Program-made: the position numbers and the translations under genes
The notes under the pieces: generated by a model
What the model saw: only the letters and a program-made list of their open reading frames with translations
Told to the model about the DNA's origin: nothing
The model's database searches: none
In this document: in pieces, positions 9,040-16,783 of the stretch
How positions within the stretch are numbered: the first letter of the stretch is position 1
Layout: each line of letters begins with the position of its first letter
Assembly (NCBI GenBank): GCA_003216465.1
Contig: QCIU01000006.1
Coordinates: forward strand, 68,967 to 104,230
From: Prochlorococcus sp. AG-402-N10
GTDB taxonomy: Bacteria; Cyanobacteriota; Cyanobacteriia; PCC-6307; Cyanobiaceae
Direction: 5' to 3'
Length of the DNA stretch: 35,264 bases

Positions 9040-9909
9040 ATGATTGTTGAAGAAAATAATTCAATCCAAGATTATAAATTTAAAAAAGGCAACTTAAAAT
9101 TTGCTGTTATTGGACATATTGAATGGATAAATTTTATTAAACTTGATCAACTCCCAAAACCAGGTGTCATTTCTCATTCACAAAAATCTTTAGAATATCC
9201 TGCAGGTGGAGGATCTGTAATTGCCAAAAGACTTAGAGAATTAACGAATAACGAAGTTCATTTCTTTACAGCCTTAGGGAATGATTTTTATGGAAATCAA
9301 TGTTTAAATATTCTTGAAAGTATGGGTATCAAATTACATGTTGCATGGCATGATCTCCCTACGAGAAAAGGGTTTAGTTTGATTGACTCCGATGGTGAGA
9401 GATCTATTACTATTATTGGGGATCGATTATCTCCAACTCATAAAGATAATTTAGATTGGAGTATCCTTAATGATATGGATGGAATTTTTATTACAGCAGC
9501 CGATAAGGAAATATTTAAAAAATCAAGGATTGCCAAAACATTATGTACCACTCCCAGAGTTGGTTTAAATATTATTAATGATTCTGGGATATTTTTAGAT
9601 GGCTTAATTGGAAGTAATCTTGATCCCGGAGAAGTTTATTCTTTAAATGAATTAATATTAAAGCCAAAATTTGTTATTAAGACGGAAGGAGAAAATGGAG
9701 GGATAATTTTTCCTGGAGGAAGGTATAGAGCTATTAAAAATAAAAATTTAAAAGTTGATTCATATGGATGTGGAGATTCTTTCGCCGCAGGTATTCTTTA
9801 TGGATTATCCTCAAATTGGAATATAGAAGAAAGCTTAAATCTTGCTAAAATAATGGGTAGAAACTGTAGTGAACATTTTGGACCATATGAAAAATACAAT
9901 AAACTATAG
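9040..9909 (+). CDS. PfkB/ribokinase-family carbohydrate kinase
   Basis: This 289-residue protein belongs to the ribokinase/PfkB superfamily, which phosphorylates sugars, nucleosides or related alcohols with ATP. The N-terminal glycine motif AGGGSVIAKRL is at residues 55-65, and the C-terminal family signature with the anion hole and catalytic base, DSYGCGDSFAAG, spans 240-251 with D246 as the probable base. There is no clear match to a known specificity (ribose, adenosine, fructose), so the substrate is unassigned. It is followed 15 bp later by two very small genes on the same strand. Confidence 0.87.
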   Translation: MIVEENNSIQDYKFKKGNLKFAVIGHIEWINFIKLDQLPKPGVISHSQKSLEYPAGGGSVIAKRLRELTNNEVHFFTALGNDFYGNQCLNILESMGIKLHVAWHDLPTRKGFSLIDSDGERSITIIGDRLSPTHKDNLDWSILNDMDGIFITAADKEIFKKSRIAKTLCTTPRVGLNIINDSGIFLDGLIGSNLDPGEVYSLNELILKPKFVIKTEGENGGIIFPGGRYRAIKNKNLKVDSYGCGDSFAAGILYGLSSNWNIEESLNLAKIMGRNCSEHFGPYEKYNKL

Positions 9910-9924
9910 TGAGAAAATCTATTT

Positions 9925-10116
9925 ATGAATAATTTGTTAAATAAAAAAAGAAGTAATCTTGTTGATTCAATTATTATTTTTTTCTTTTTTGCTTCTGTCT
10001 TAATTTTTGAATCTTTTAAAACGTTATCTGAGCTTTTTACGTATGGGATTTTAAAAAAAGAAATTTTGACTACTAAAAGTAACTTGGGATTTGATTTTAT
10101 AATTAAAATTAAATGA
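9925..10116 (+). CDS. Small single-helix membrane protein, 63 aa
   Basis: I do not recognise this protein. It is 63 residues with one hydrophobic segment at about residues 14-28 (VDSIIIFFFFASVLIF), a basic N-terminus and a basic C-terminus. It is placed 15 bp after the PfkB kinase and overlaps the next gene by the ATGA quartet at 10113-10116, which is typical of coupled translation and supports both being real genes. No function can be proposed. Confidence 0.55.
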   Translation: MNNLLNKKRSNLVDSIIIFFFFASVLIFESFKTLSELFTYGILKKEILTTKSNLGFDFIIKIK

Positions 10117-10466
10117 ATATTTCTTTAATTATCTTTGCTTTAGTTGCAATTTTACTAGTTAATAAAATTATAAATTTAAAAAAAAAGAAGAATAGAAATT
10201 TATTGAAATTTAAAAAGAAACTTCTTAGTAAAGAATTCAATATCGAAAAAATTTATTCTAGAGATGATGAGAAAACCTCTTTAGATCCAAATATTAATAT
10301 TAATATTGGACTTTATGAGAATGAAGATAATATAAATAGAAAATCTAATATTCATAGAGCCAGACTTTCAAAATTTAAGAAGTCAAAATTAAATGGGGAA
10401 ATTATATTTATAGATGAAGATCAAAAAATCTTCAAATACTTTAATGGTAAAAAAAAATATATTTAA
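10113..10466 (+). CDS. Membrane-anchored basic hypothetical protein, 117 aa
   Basis: I do not recognise this protein. It has an N-terminal helix at residues 3-20 (ISLIIFALVAILLVNKII) followed by a highly charged Lys/Asn-rich soluble tail, so it is probably anchored in the membrane with the tail in the cytoplasm. Its start overlaps the stop of the preceding small membrane gene (ATGA). The low-complexity tail reflects the AT-rich genome. It converges on the pentapeptide gene 12 bp away. Confidence 0.55.
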   Translation: MNISLIIFALVAILLVNKIINLKKKKNRNLLKFKKKLLSKEFNIEKIYSRDDEKTSLDPNININIGLYENEDNINRKSNIHRARLSKFKKSKLNGEIIFIDEDQKIFKYFNGKKKYI

Positions 10467-10478
10467 TAAAAAAAGAAG

Positions 10479-10997
10479 TTAATTACATTCGAGACTATCT
10501 CTTGTTGAAACTCCTGTAGTGGGATTAACTCCCTCGGCAATTTTGCAAAGATTTCTCTGGTCTTCACTATCAAGAATTGCATAAGAAAAGTCTGCTCCGT
10601 CTATTTGAGCTCCAGCGAAACTACTACCTGAGGCTATCATATTTACTAATATTGAATTTCTTAAATCAGTTTTTTGGAAATTAACTCTATCTGCGAGAGT
10701 ATCGGTCAAATCGATTCCGTTGAGATTAGAACCTTTTAAGTCAGATAAAGTTAATGTAGTTCCATGAAGATCAACTTCACTAAAATCAGCATCTCTTGCT
10801 ACAGCTCCTGCAATTGAAGATAGATGAAGATCTTCCCCGTGAAAATCAAAACCAGTAATATTAGACCTGACATAACTAGGGACTTCATCACCCTCTCCTT
10901 TAACAGCAACATTTGCACCTGCAAAAACGGGTGCTGAAAATATAAAAAAAGAAAAAGTTAAACATAAAAAATATTTCAAGAAGCTAAATGGTTTCAT
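10479..10997 (-). CDS. Secreted/lumenal pentapeptide-repeat protein
   Basis: This 172-residue protein has a Sec-type signal peptide (about residues 1-26, ending APVFAGA). From about residue 55 it has tandem pentapeptide repeats of the A(D/N)LXX type (DFSEVDLHGTTLTLSDLKGS; NLNGIDLTD; ADFSYAIL). These form a right-handed quadrilateral beta helix. Similar small lumenal pentapeptide proteins occur in thylakoids of cyanobacteria and plants, so export to the thylakoid lumen or periplasm is likely. Two cysteines, at C151 and near the C-terminus (C171), could form a disulfide. The biochemical role is unknown. Confidence 0.82.
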   Translation of the reverse strand: MKPFSFLKYFLCLTFSFFIFSAPVFAGANVAVKGEGDEVPSYVRSNITGFDFHGEDLHLSSIAGAVARDADFSEVDLHGTTLTLSDLKGSNLNGIDLTDTLADRVNFQKTDLRNSILVNMIASGSSFAGAQIDGADFSYAILDSEDQRNLCKIAEGVNPTTGVSTRDSLECN

Positions 10998-11080
10998 ATT
11001 GAATTTTTACATTGTATTTATTTTATATTAATAAGATAATTATTTAAATTAATTTTCAAATTTGAATATGGTTTTTAAAG

Positions 11081-11623
11081 TTATTTAACACTATAAATTT
11101 TAAATTTTGGTTTGAGATTTGTTATGCAATCTTGGAGTTTTTTATTATCTCTACTATTGGTAACTTTGAACTCAGATTCAACACTACCTTTTTTATCCCT
11201 TATGGCTTGATTTAAAACGATAGAACCATTTTCATCAGAAACGGATCTATGATATGTACCTCTTGGTATTTTCAAAATTAATCCGCAAGATTCTAATCTT
11301 ACTTTGTAGAAAGGATATTCCCAGCCAAAGTTTACTAGGAAAAATGTTCGACCTCCTGATATCGCTAAAAGATTATCCTCTTGATTGTGATGAATATAAA
11401 ATTGCCAATTGCCTAATTCTTTATCATTAGGAGGACTTACAGCAGGCCCTTTATGAATAACTAGATCTCTAAAATTTGAGTTATTTATACTAATATCGAA
11501 AAACCTAACGTCTGCAGTATCACGGAATTTTTCGTAACTCCTCAATTCAAACATTTCAGATTTGTTTGGCTTGATGAGTTCGATTTTTAAAGTTGAGTTC
11601 AATTTGTTTTTAATATTAAACAA
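11081..11623 (-). CDS. Cupin-fold protein, 180 aa
   Basis: No specific family name is recognised, but the sequence carries recognisable cupin motifs. Motif 1 is degenerate, with H78, H79 and E82 in YIHHNQED; motif 2 is exact in spacing, G114-x5-P120-x-G122-x2-H125 (GLILKIPRGTYH). H78/H79, E82 and H125 could therefore bind one metal ion. The leading start codon is TTG at 11623. An in-frame ATG at codon 24 (11554) is an alternative and would remove a basic, unconserved-looking N-terminus, so the true start is uncertain. No signal peptide is seen. The gene is flanked by the pentapeptide gene and the transglutaminase operon, with gaps of 83 and 116 bp. Confidence 0.68.
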   Translation of the reverse strand: MFNIKNKLNSTLKIELIKPNKSEMFELRSYEKFRDTADVRFFDISINNSNFRDLVIHKGPAVSPPNDKELGNWQFYIHHNQEDNLLAISGGRTFFLVNFGWEYPFYKVRLESCGLILKIPRGTYHRSVSDENGSIVLNQAIRDKKGSVESEFKVTNSRDNKKLQDCITNLKPKFKIYSVK

Positions 11624-11739
11624 ATGTAAACAGATAAATATTCAAAATAACGTATCATTGAACACTTAATAAGAAACAACTTAATTTAACTAAAAGATTT
11701 TTATAACTTTCTATTAATTCCTGTAATTTTTAGGCTTGA

Positions 11740-12600
11740 TTAATTATTAATTTCTAGAAGTTTTATGTCCCATGACAAATTATTCTTTAAGTTTGTTCTT
11801 CCTCTAAAGTTTCCTGTTATTACAGCTGTAAGGTTGGATTTTGAAGAAGATACTAATGTTAAATATCTCTCGTCTATTAACCCTTTACCACTAGGATCAA
11901 AACCTCTCCATCCTGCGCCTGGGATATATAATTCAGCCCATGCATGTAAATCAAATTGATTTGGTAAAGGATCTTCGAAATGATAACCACTGACGAATCT
12001 GCTTGGAATTCCAACTGATCTGCATGCTTCTACCATAAGCATTGCTAAGTCTCTGCATGAACCAACTCTTTCTCTAAGAGTCCTGCTTGCTGGCCATGCT
12101 GGACCTGTATGCCTTTTTGTATACTTTACTCGATCCTGAATTATTTCTATTAATTGATATGTGAATGATAATGCATTATTGCTACTTCCTGCCAAGGCTT
12201 CTTGGGCTAATTCAACGGCAGTAGGATCATGCTGTCCATTTGGCATCCATCCTTCTAAAGCACCCTGAAGGTCTCTATTTATGATACTTCTACAAAAGGG
12301 TAATGTAAGGTCTCTTTCTTTAACGCCATCAAAAATGTCTGGATGTTTAAGAGTCTCAACCTCGCTTACTGATTTAATAGAAAGATTATTTGTATAACCC
12401 TCAAAGGTAATTCTATTAATCTCTTCACCGCTTGCGGCTAATAAAGGATAAATAGTTTTAGGATTTGGGGATATATTTAAATCAAAATTTATCAACCTTT
12501 GAAATCCATGAGATCTTGGTTTAATACATAATCTATGCTCCCCTAATTGAACTGATTCTTCATAAGAATATTCAAGGTTATGGGTATATTTTATTCTCAT
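11740..12600 (-). CDS. Transglutaminase-like cysteine peptidase/amidase with bacterial N-terminal domain
   Basis: The 286-residue protein has the bacterial transglutaminase-like N-terminal beta domain (residues 1-85, YTHNLEYSYEESVQLGEHRL) and a papain-like transglutaminase core. The catalytic triad is visible: C182 in GSCRDLAMLMVEACR, H219 in DLHAWAEL and D235 in WRGFDPSGK. Such proteins usually hydrolyse amide bonds rather than crosslink. The start is taken as the ATG at 12600, which overlaps the stop of the alpha-E gene by one base (TGATG); a TTG one codon earlier is possible but weaker. It is the last gene of the ATP-grasp/alpha-E/transglutaminase operon and may process or transfer the product made by the other two. 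Confidence 0.88.
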   Translation of the reverse strand: MRIKYTHNLEYSYEESVQLGEHRLCIKPRSHGFQRLINFDLNISPNPKTIYPLLAASGEEINRITFEGYTNNLSIKSVSEVETLKHPDIFDGVKERDLTLPFCRSIINRDLQGALEGWMPNGQHDPTAVELAQEALAGSSNNALSFTYQLIEIIQDRVKYTKRHTGPAWPASRTLRERVGSCRDLAMLMVEACRSVGIPSRFVSGYHFEDPLPNQFDLHAWAELYIPGAGWRGFDPSGKGLIDERYLTLVSSSKSNLTAVITGNFRGRTNLKNNLSWDIKLLEINN

Positions 12601-13553
12601 CAATCAAATTCTTTATTAATAAAATATTTATCTTGTATAAGAATATGCAGTTTATTCAAATCAATTTGTAATGAATCAATAGCTTCATGAAGTCCATTAT
12701 TAATTATATCTTCAATTCTGATATAACTCCACTTTGCTTTAAGTAAACCTCTCATGCATTCAAGTTTTGAGGGATTATCTGAAATTGGATTTTTATCTAT
12801 CATTTTAAGTGTATTACTTATTCCATCCAAACAATATCTAACAGATCTTGGGAAATTATTATCTAGTAATAGAAATCTTGCTACTGAGTTTGGCTTAATA
12901 GAATTTTGTTCTGCTTTCCTGAACATTTGATAGGCTCCAGCCGAACGCAAAAGAGCAATCCATTGCAACTCGTCAAGTACACCTCCTAGCTCATCTAAGC
13001 TTGGTAGTAGTAAATAATATTTTACATCTAATATTCTTGATGTCTTATCAGCTCTTTCTAGTAATCTTCCTAAAATACTAAATTGGCATGCAAGATCTTT
13101 GCTCAGAGTGGCATCTGTAATTCCGTAAAACAACTGACATCCTCTTCTTATTTCGCTCAATTGCTCCTGCCTTGGAAGTTCCCATATAGATTCTCCCTCC
13201 TGTAAATTCCAATATAAAATATTTATTTGTTCCCACATTTCAGATGTCATAACATCTCTTATTTGTCTAGAATTTTCTCTAGCCATTTGAATACAAGAGA
13301 TTATACTGTTGGGATTTAAACGATCCCTAATTAAAAAATTAATAACATCATCTTGTTTTTTATCTGGGAATCTTGAATCAAATGTTTCTCTATCACTTGA
13401 AGCATCTATAAGTGGAAGCCAGGGTTCTGCACTTCCTGGAGGGCAGTCTAATGACATTGCTTCACTTACTTCTACAAAACGAGAGATATTTTCCGCACGT
13501 TCTAAGTAACGATTTATCCAATAAAGAGATTCAGCTACCCGACTTAAAAGCAT
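12600..13553 (-). CDS. Alpha-E domain protein (DUF403)
   Basis: The 317-residue, mostly helical protein begins with the family hallmark MLLSRVAESLYWINRYLERAEN (residues 1-22) and includes further conserved helices (SILGRLLERADKTSRILDVKYY near residues 163-184). The alpha-E family has no established activity but is almost always encoded next to a circularly permuted ATP-grasp protein and a transglutaminase-like protein, as here. Its start lies one base after the ATP-grasp stop and its own stop overlaps the next ATG, so all three are translated as a unit. By context it is thought to support an amide-ligating reaction. Confidence 0.9.
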   Translation of the reverse strand: MLLSRVAESLYWINRYLERAENISRFVEVSEAMSLDCPPGSAEPWLPLIDASSDRETFDSRFPDKKQDDVINFLIRDRLNPNSIISCIQMARENSRQIRDVMTSEMWEQINILYWNLQEGESIWELPRQEQLSEIRRGCQLFYGITDATLSKDLACQFSILGRLLERADKTSRILDVKYYLLLPSLDELGGVLDELQWIALLRSAGAYQMFRKAEQNSIKPNSVARFLLLDNNFPRSVRYCLDGISNTLKMIDKNPISDNPSKLECMRGLLKAKWSYIRIEDIINNGLHEAIDSLQIDLNKLHILIQDKYFINKEFD

Positions 13554-13554
13554 A

Positions 13555-14988
13555 TTAATTTCCTACTACCCATGTATCTTTGCATCCTCCACCTTGAGAT
13601 GAATTAACTACTAATGATCCTTTTCTTAAGGCAACTCTAGTAAGCCCCCCTGGGCTTACCCACGAATCTTTCCCCCTTAAAATATAAGGTCTTAAATCAA
13701 CATGGCATGGATAAAGTTCACCATCACATAACGAGGGAACTGTAGAAAGTTCTAAAGTGGGTTGAGCTATAAAATTTCTTGGATTTTTTTTAATTTTATC
13801 AGAGAATTCTTTTATCTCAGTTGTAGTTGATTGAGGGCCAATTAACATTCCATAACCACCTGCTTCAGAGACTGATTTTACAACTAGTTTTGGAAGGTTT
13901 TTTAAAACATATTCTCTATCCTTTTCGTAATAGCAAATATAGGTTTCAACATTTTTGATAATTGGTTCTTCATTAAGAAAATATTTTATAATTTTAGGAA
14001 CAAAAGAATAAATCATTTTGTCATCGGCTAATCCTGTTCCAGGTGCATTTGCAAGGGCAACATGACCAGCTCTCATAACATCTAGTAATCCACTAACACC
14101 TAAATATGAATCTTTTCTAAAATGAATAGGATCTAAAAAATCATCATCAATTCTTCTATAAATTACATCTACCCTCTTTAATCCAGATGTAGTTTTTAAG
14201 TAAGCATAATCATCAATACAAACTAGGTCATGACCTTGAACTAATTGAATCCCCATTTCTTGAGCTAGATAACTATGTTCGAAATAGGCACTATTAAAAA
14301 TTCCAGGAGTTAATAAAACTATTTTGGGGGTATCAGTCCAAACAGAAAGTTCTTTGAGCGTTTTTAGTAAATATGATGGGTAATCATCAATTGGTTTAAC
14401 TATTCTTCCAGAGAAGAGATTTGGGAATATATTCTTCATTACTAATCTATTCTCTAGAAAGTAAGCCACACCAGAAGGACATCTCAAGTTATCTTCTAAA
14501 ACATGCCAAGTACCTTTACCATCTCTTATCAAATCAAGTCCTGATATTTGGCACCATTTATTTAATGGAGGTTTAAAACCTAACATTTGAGGTCTCCATC
14601 CATCTGAACTCTCTATTAACTCTCTTGGAATTATTCCATCATTAATAATATTTTGAGAGTTATATACATCATCTAAGAATAGATCTATTGCCTCTAGTCT
14701 CTGCTTCAGGCCTTCTTCTAATGTTTTCCAATCATCCTTACTTATTATTCTTGGTAAAGGGTCAAAAGGTAGTATTCTTTCTGTTCCTTTTAAGCCTGTG
14801 TCGTTTAACCTAAAAGTTGCTCCGTGTCTAAGTAATAATTTCTTGGCTGCTGAGTGATTTCTATTTAATTCTTTTATTCCCATGTTATCAAGAGCGGATA
14901 ACAAGGGAGCTAAAATTTCTCTAGCTGAATTTAAATTGTCTTTAAAGTATTCATCATAATTATTTTTAGGACGATAATTTGAAAACAT
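13555..14988 (-). CDS. Circularly permuted ATP-grasp protein (DUF404/DUF407 type)
   Basis: The 477-residue protein belongs to the circularly permuted ATP-grasp family, predicted ligases that join carboxylates to amines with ATP, perhaps making a short peptide. Characteristic blocks include FRPQMLGF-like text near residues 122-135 (GWRPQMLGFKPP), LEDNLRCPSGVAYFLENR near 164-181, an acidic VDVIYRRIDDDFLDP near 274-288, KSVSEAGGYGMLIGP near 370 and the C-terminal RVALRKGSLVVNSSQGGG. The ATG at 14988 is preferred over the TTG four codons upstream (15000). It leads the three-gene operon. A GTA-N8-TAC palindrome lies about 50 bp upstream. The substrate is unknown. Confidence 0.88.
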   Translation of the reverse strand: MFSNYRPKNNYDEYFKDNLNSAREILAPLLSALDNMGIKELNRNHSAAKKLLLRHGATFRLNDTGLKGTERILPFDPLPRIISKDDWKTLEEGLKQRLEAIDLFLDDVYNSQNIINDGIIPRELIESSDGWRPQMLGFKPPLNKWCQISGLDLIRDGKGTWHVLEDNLRCPSGVAYFLENRLVMKNIFPNLFSGRIVKPIDDYPSYLLKTLKELSVWTDTPKIVLLTPGIFNSAYFEHSYLAQEMGIQLVQGHDLVCIDDYAYLKTTSGLKRVDVIYRRIDDDFLDPIHFRKDSYLGVSGLLDVMRAGHVALANAPGTGLADDKMIYSFVPKIIKYFLNEEPIIKNVETYICYYEKDREYVLKNLPKLVVKSVSEAGGYGMLIGPQSTTTEIKEFSDKIKKNPRNFIAQPTLELSTVPSLCDGELYPCHVDLRPYILRGKDSWVSPGGLTRVALRKGSLVVNSSQGGGCKDTWVVGN

Positions 14989-15036
14989 ATATCTTTTCAA
15001 TTACTAACTTTTTACTTTAGGTTGAAACCCATATTA

Positions 15037-15050
15037 GTATTTATTAATAC
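15037..15050. promoter_or_regulatory. Candidate NtcA-type site (GTA-N8-TAC)
   Basis: The sequence GTATTTATTAATAC fits GTA-N8-TAC, the cyanobacterial NtcA consensus. On the plus strand a TAN3T-type -10 (TAATCT, 15072-15077) follows after 21 bp, the spacing of NtcA-activated promoters, and the 15126 gene starts 49 bp further on. On the minus strand a TAN3T is 17 bp away, upstream of the ATP-grasp operon. By base composition around ten such half-site pairs are expected by chance in a window this size, so this is only a candidate. Confidence 0.35.
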
Positions 15051-15125
15051 AAAAAGAAATATCTACAAACATAATCTATTTATTTATCTTATTCGTTGAA
15101 GTATATTTCTTAAAAATGAAAAAAT

Positions 15126-15362
15126 ATGAACACAGGAAATTGGCAATTTGTTTTTTTTAGATATTTTGCGAGTTTGCTTTTTATACTCTCTCACAGTTTA
15201 CTTGTTTTAGATCATCTACCTACTGGAGCTGCACTTCATGGTTTAGGAGAAGTTTTTATTGCTCCTTGGGCTTTTAAGGAGAGAGCCTGGGATTTAGTCG
15301 TTATTGCTGTTTTATTTTTCTTTTTTGATATTTGGGGACTTGTTAACACCCCTTGGAATTAA
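15126..15362 (+). CDS. Small membrane protein, 78 aa, unknown function
   Basis: I do not recognise a named family. The 78-residue protein has two hydrophobic helices (about residues 8-27 and 55-70) joined by a conserved-looking, non-polar loop (HLPTGAALHGLGEVFIAPWAFKERAWD). Five tryptophans and the balanced composition argue for a real, constrained membrane protein, probably in the thylakoid or plasma membrane. The codons are less AT-biased than those of the neighbouring small genes. It is divergent from the ATP-grasp operon and lies downstream of the candidate NtcA-type promoter. Confidence 0.7.
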   Translation: MNTGNWQFVFFRYFASLLFILSHSLLVLDHLPTGAALHGLGEVFIAPWAFKERAWDLVVIAVLFFFFDIWGLVNTPWN

Positions 15363-15409
15363 TTTATAATATTTATTTACAAACGTTTAAAAGATAAACT
15401 AATTTAAAA

Positions 15410-15631
15410 ATGAAATCGAAAATAAAGCAAATAATCAATTTATTTTTTTTTATATTAATCACAAATACTCAATTTTCACAAGCTCACAACTCTCTAAATG
15501 GTGGCTGCAAGAATCATTGTGGAGAATCATTTTTTCAAAACAAGTTAGAAAAAAAATCAGAAAATATTAATAATAAAATTCAATTTGGAGATAATAATTC
15601 TTGCTTAACTAAATCACTTTGTAGAGGTTAA
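15410..15631 (+). CDS. Small secreted Cys-containing protein, 73 aa
   Basis: I do not recognise this protein. A Sec signal peptide is clear (basic KSKIK, a hydrophobic core at residues 9-20, then FSQAHN as the probable cleavage site). The mature part is about 48 residues and has four cysteines, two as GGCKNHCG near residues 31-38 and two near the C-terminus (SCLTKSLC). They could form two disulfides or bind a metal. Its 3' end overlaps the convergent zinc-ribbon gene by 18 bp. Confidence 0.55.
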   Translation: MKSKIKQIINLFFFILITNTQFSQAHNSLNGGCKNHCGESFFQNKLEKKSENINNKIQFGDNNSCLTKSLCRG

Positions 15632-15904
15632 TATATTTTGTTTTGATGTTTGGTGGATTGAAATTATATAGGCTTGATAATTTCTTCTAGGAGGATTTAT
15701 TTGATTTTTAATTAAATAAATGAATGAGTAAATCAGAGGGAGTAATAATGATAAGGAAGCTAAGATTGCAACTATCTGATTAATTTTAATAAATGGTTTT
15801 TTTACAAGAGGATCCCCACATAAACCACATATCAATTCTCCAGTTGTTGATTTCTTATGAAATTGATATTTTGGATTACAGTATGGACAGTAATAATTTT
15901 TCAT
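15614..15904 (-). CDS. Zinc-ribbon membrane protein, 96 aa
   Basis: The protein has an N-terminal treble of cysteine pairs, CPYC at residues 6-9 and CGLCG at residues 26-30, forming a plausible zinc ribbon, followed by one hydrophobic segment at about residues 46-66 (AILASLSLLLPLIYSFIYL) and a basic tail. It is probably a membrane-anchored protein with a cytosolic zinc finger. No functional family is recognised. Its stop codon lies inside the 3' end of the convergent secreted-protein gene. Confidence 0.65.
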   Translation of the reverse strand: MKNYYCPYCNPKYQFHKKSTTGELICGLCGDPLVKKPFIKINQIVAILASLSLLLPLIYSFIYLIKNQINPPRRNYQAYIISIHQTSKQNILTSTK

Positions 15905-16025
15905 TGATTAAAAAATTTTTTTTTCATATTATTAGAAATTCAAATAGTTAAATTAAAAAAAATTTAAGTTTAATTGAGATTCCTTAGAAGCAATATTTTT
16001 ATCCATTAAATTAAAGTGAATCTTA

Positions 16026-16172
16026 TTAATAAGATGAGAAATGGTGTAATCTCTGATCGTCAACATCTGCTATAAGATCTTGTCTCTTTAATTTCTTAAC
16101 AACTATTTTGTATTCGATTTCAATAATAACTCTAGCTAATAAGTCAGAAAAATATCTAAGTTTGCTTGACAC
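16026..16172 (-). CDS. Small hypothetical protein, 48 aa
   Basis: This GTG-initiated reading frame encodes 48 residues (SSKLRYFSDLLARVIIEIEY..., ending HHFSSY). It is amphipathic and helical-looking, with alternating basic and acidic residues. An AGGA ribosome-binding sequence lies 8 bases before the GTG (AGGAATTAAAAAGTG), and an in-frame stop two codons upstream fixes the start. Both support real coding. The family is unknown. Upstream of it on its own strand is a hairpin region (16206-16288). Confidence 0.55.
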   Translation of the reverse strand: MSSKLRYFSDLLARVIIEIEYKIVVKKLKRQDLIADVDDQRLHHFSSY

Positions 16173-16189
16173 TTTTTAATTCCTATTTC

Positions 16190-16300
16190 AAAAAAGTTTG
16201 TTATTACAATAAATAGCTCAAAAAAATTTATTGTGCAAAATTTATTTTCCTATCCATTAAAAAAAGGAGGGCTTTTATAAGCTCTCCTTTTAATTTTCTT
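16190..16300 (+). ncRNA. Candidate small RNA ending at a strong terminator
   Basis: The stretch has no reading frame but holds two structured elements: a perfect 9-bp stem (16206-16214 with 16226-16234, ACAATAAAT/ATTTATTGT, loop of 11) and a strong terminator hairpin at 16265-16288 with a T-rich tail. A 3' terminator with an upstream hairpin and no nearby gene on the plus strand suggests a short transcript. The 5' end and the strand are not certain, because the terminator could work on either strand. No promoter of good quality was found. Confidence 0.3.
16265..16296 (+). terminator. Rho-independent terminator
   Basis: A 10-bp stem, AGGAGGGCTT paired with AAGCTCTCCT (one G-T pair), with loop TTAT, is followed by TTTTAATTTT on the plus strand. 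The preceding A-run means it could also end transcription on the minus strand. It is the most stable hairpin in the 15.9-16.7 kb gap. Confidence 0.7.
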
Positions 16301-16355
16301 CTTATTTTTCTATCAAAATTAAAATTTAGCCTAAATCATTGATCCTAGTTGCTAA

Positions 16356-16592
16356 TTATTTTCAGCTAAAAATAACCTTAAAAAACTAAATTTTTTTAAC
16401 TGGGGCAAAGACTCTAGTATTGAACTTTTTCTTATAGGGCACCTAAACGATGCAGAAGAAGTAAGTTCAGACATTAATAAAAAATAATTGGAGCAGTTAA
16501 TTAAATCAGTTCGGTATTATTCCGAAATTGCAGGCAGGCTATCGATCATTTTGAAAGACCTCCTAAAACTCAACATTCATAAATTAATCTAA
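16356..16592 (+). pseudogene. Decayed gene with internal in-frame TAA
   Basis: Reading the plus strand gives 43 sense codons (..SAKNNLKKLNFFNWGKDSS.. IELFLIGHLNDAEEVSSD..), then TAA at 16485-16487. The same frame then continues for another 34 codons (LEQLIKSVRYYSEIAGRL..) to a second TAA at 16590-16592. Both halves have the composition of a real, charged helical protein, but there is no ATG, GTG or TTG to start the first half, and the frame is closed by a TAA just upstream. I take it as the remnant of a gene that has lost its 5' end and acquired a nonsense codon. The original protein is not recognised. Flanking sequence (16300-16355 and 16593-16783) shows nothing else. Confidence 0.4.
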
Positions 16593-16783
16593 ATATTTTT
16601 AATTAACAATCCGTTTTTGTACGCATTGATTTTTAATCCAAAATGTCCGATAGTGGTAATCAATTTGTTTATTTTTAGTTTTAAATCATAAATATTTCTT
16701 GCTTAATATTTAGGAAGTTTTGCTTATTTCTTTTCTTATTTCCTTCGTTTATGTTAACCCTAAATGAATTGAGGAAATTTTTT

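Noticed and set aside
16352-16474. Minus-strand frame of 40 codons rich in Ser and Leu
   Set aside because: It is antisense to the protein-like plus-strand frame at 16356-16592 and has the composition of a shadow frame.
16512-16565. Minus-strand AGGAGG followed by an ATG and a 10-codon frame
   Set aside because: The AGGAGG is the complement of the KDLL codons in the decayed plus-strand gene; a 10-codon frame is not credible.
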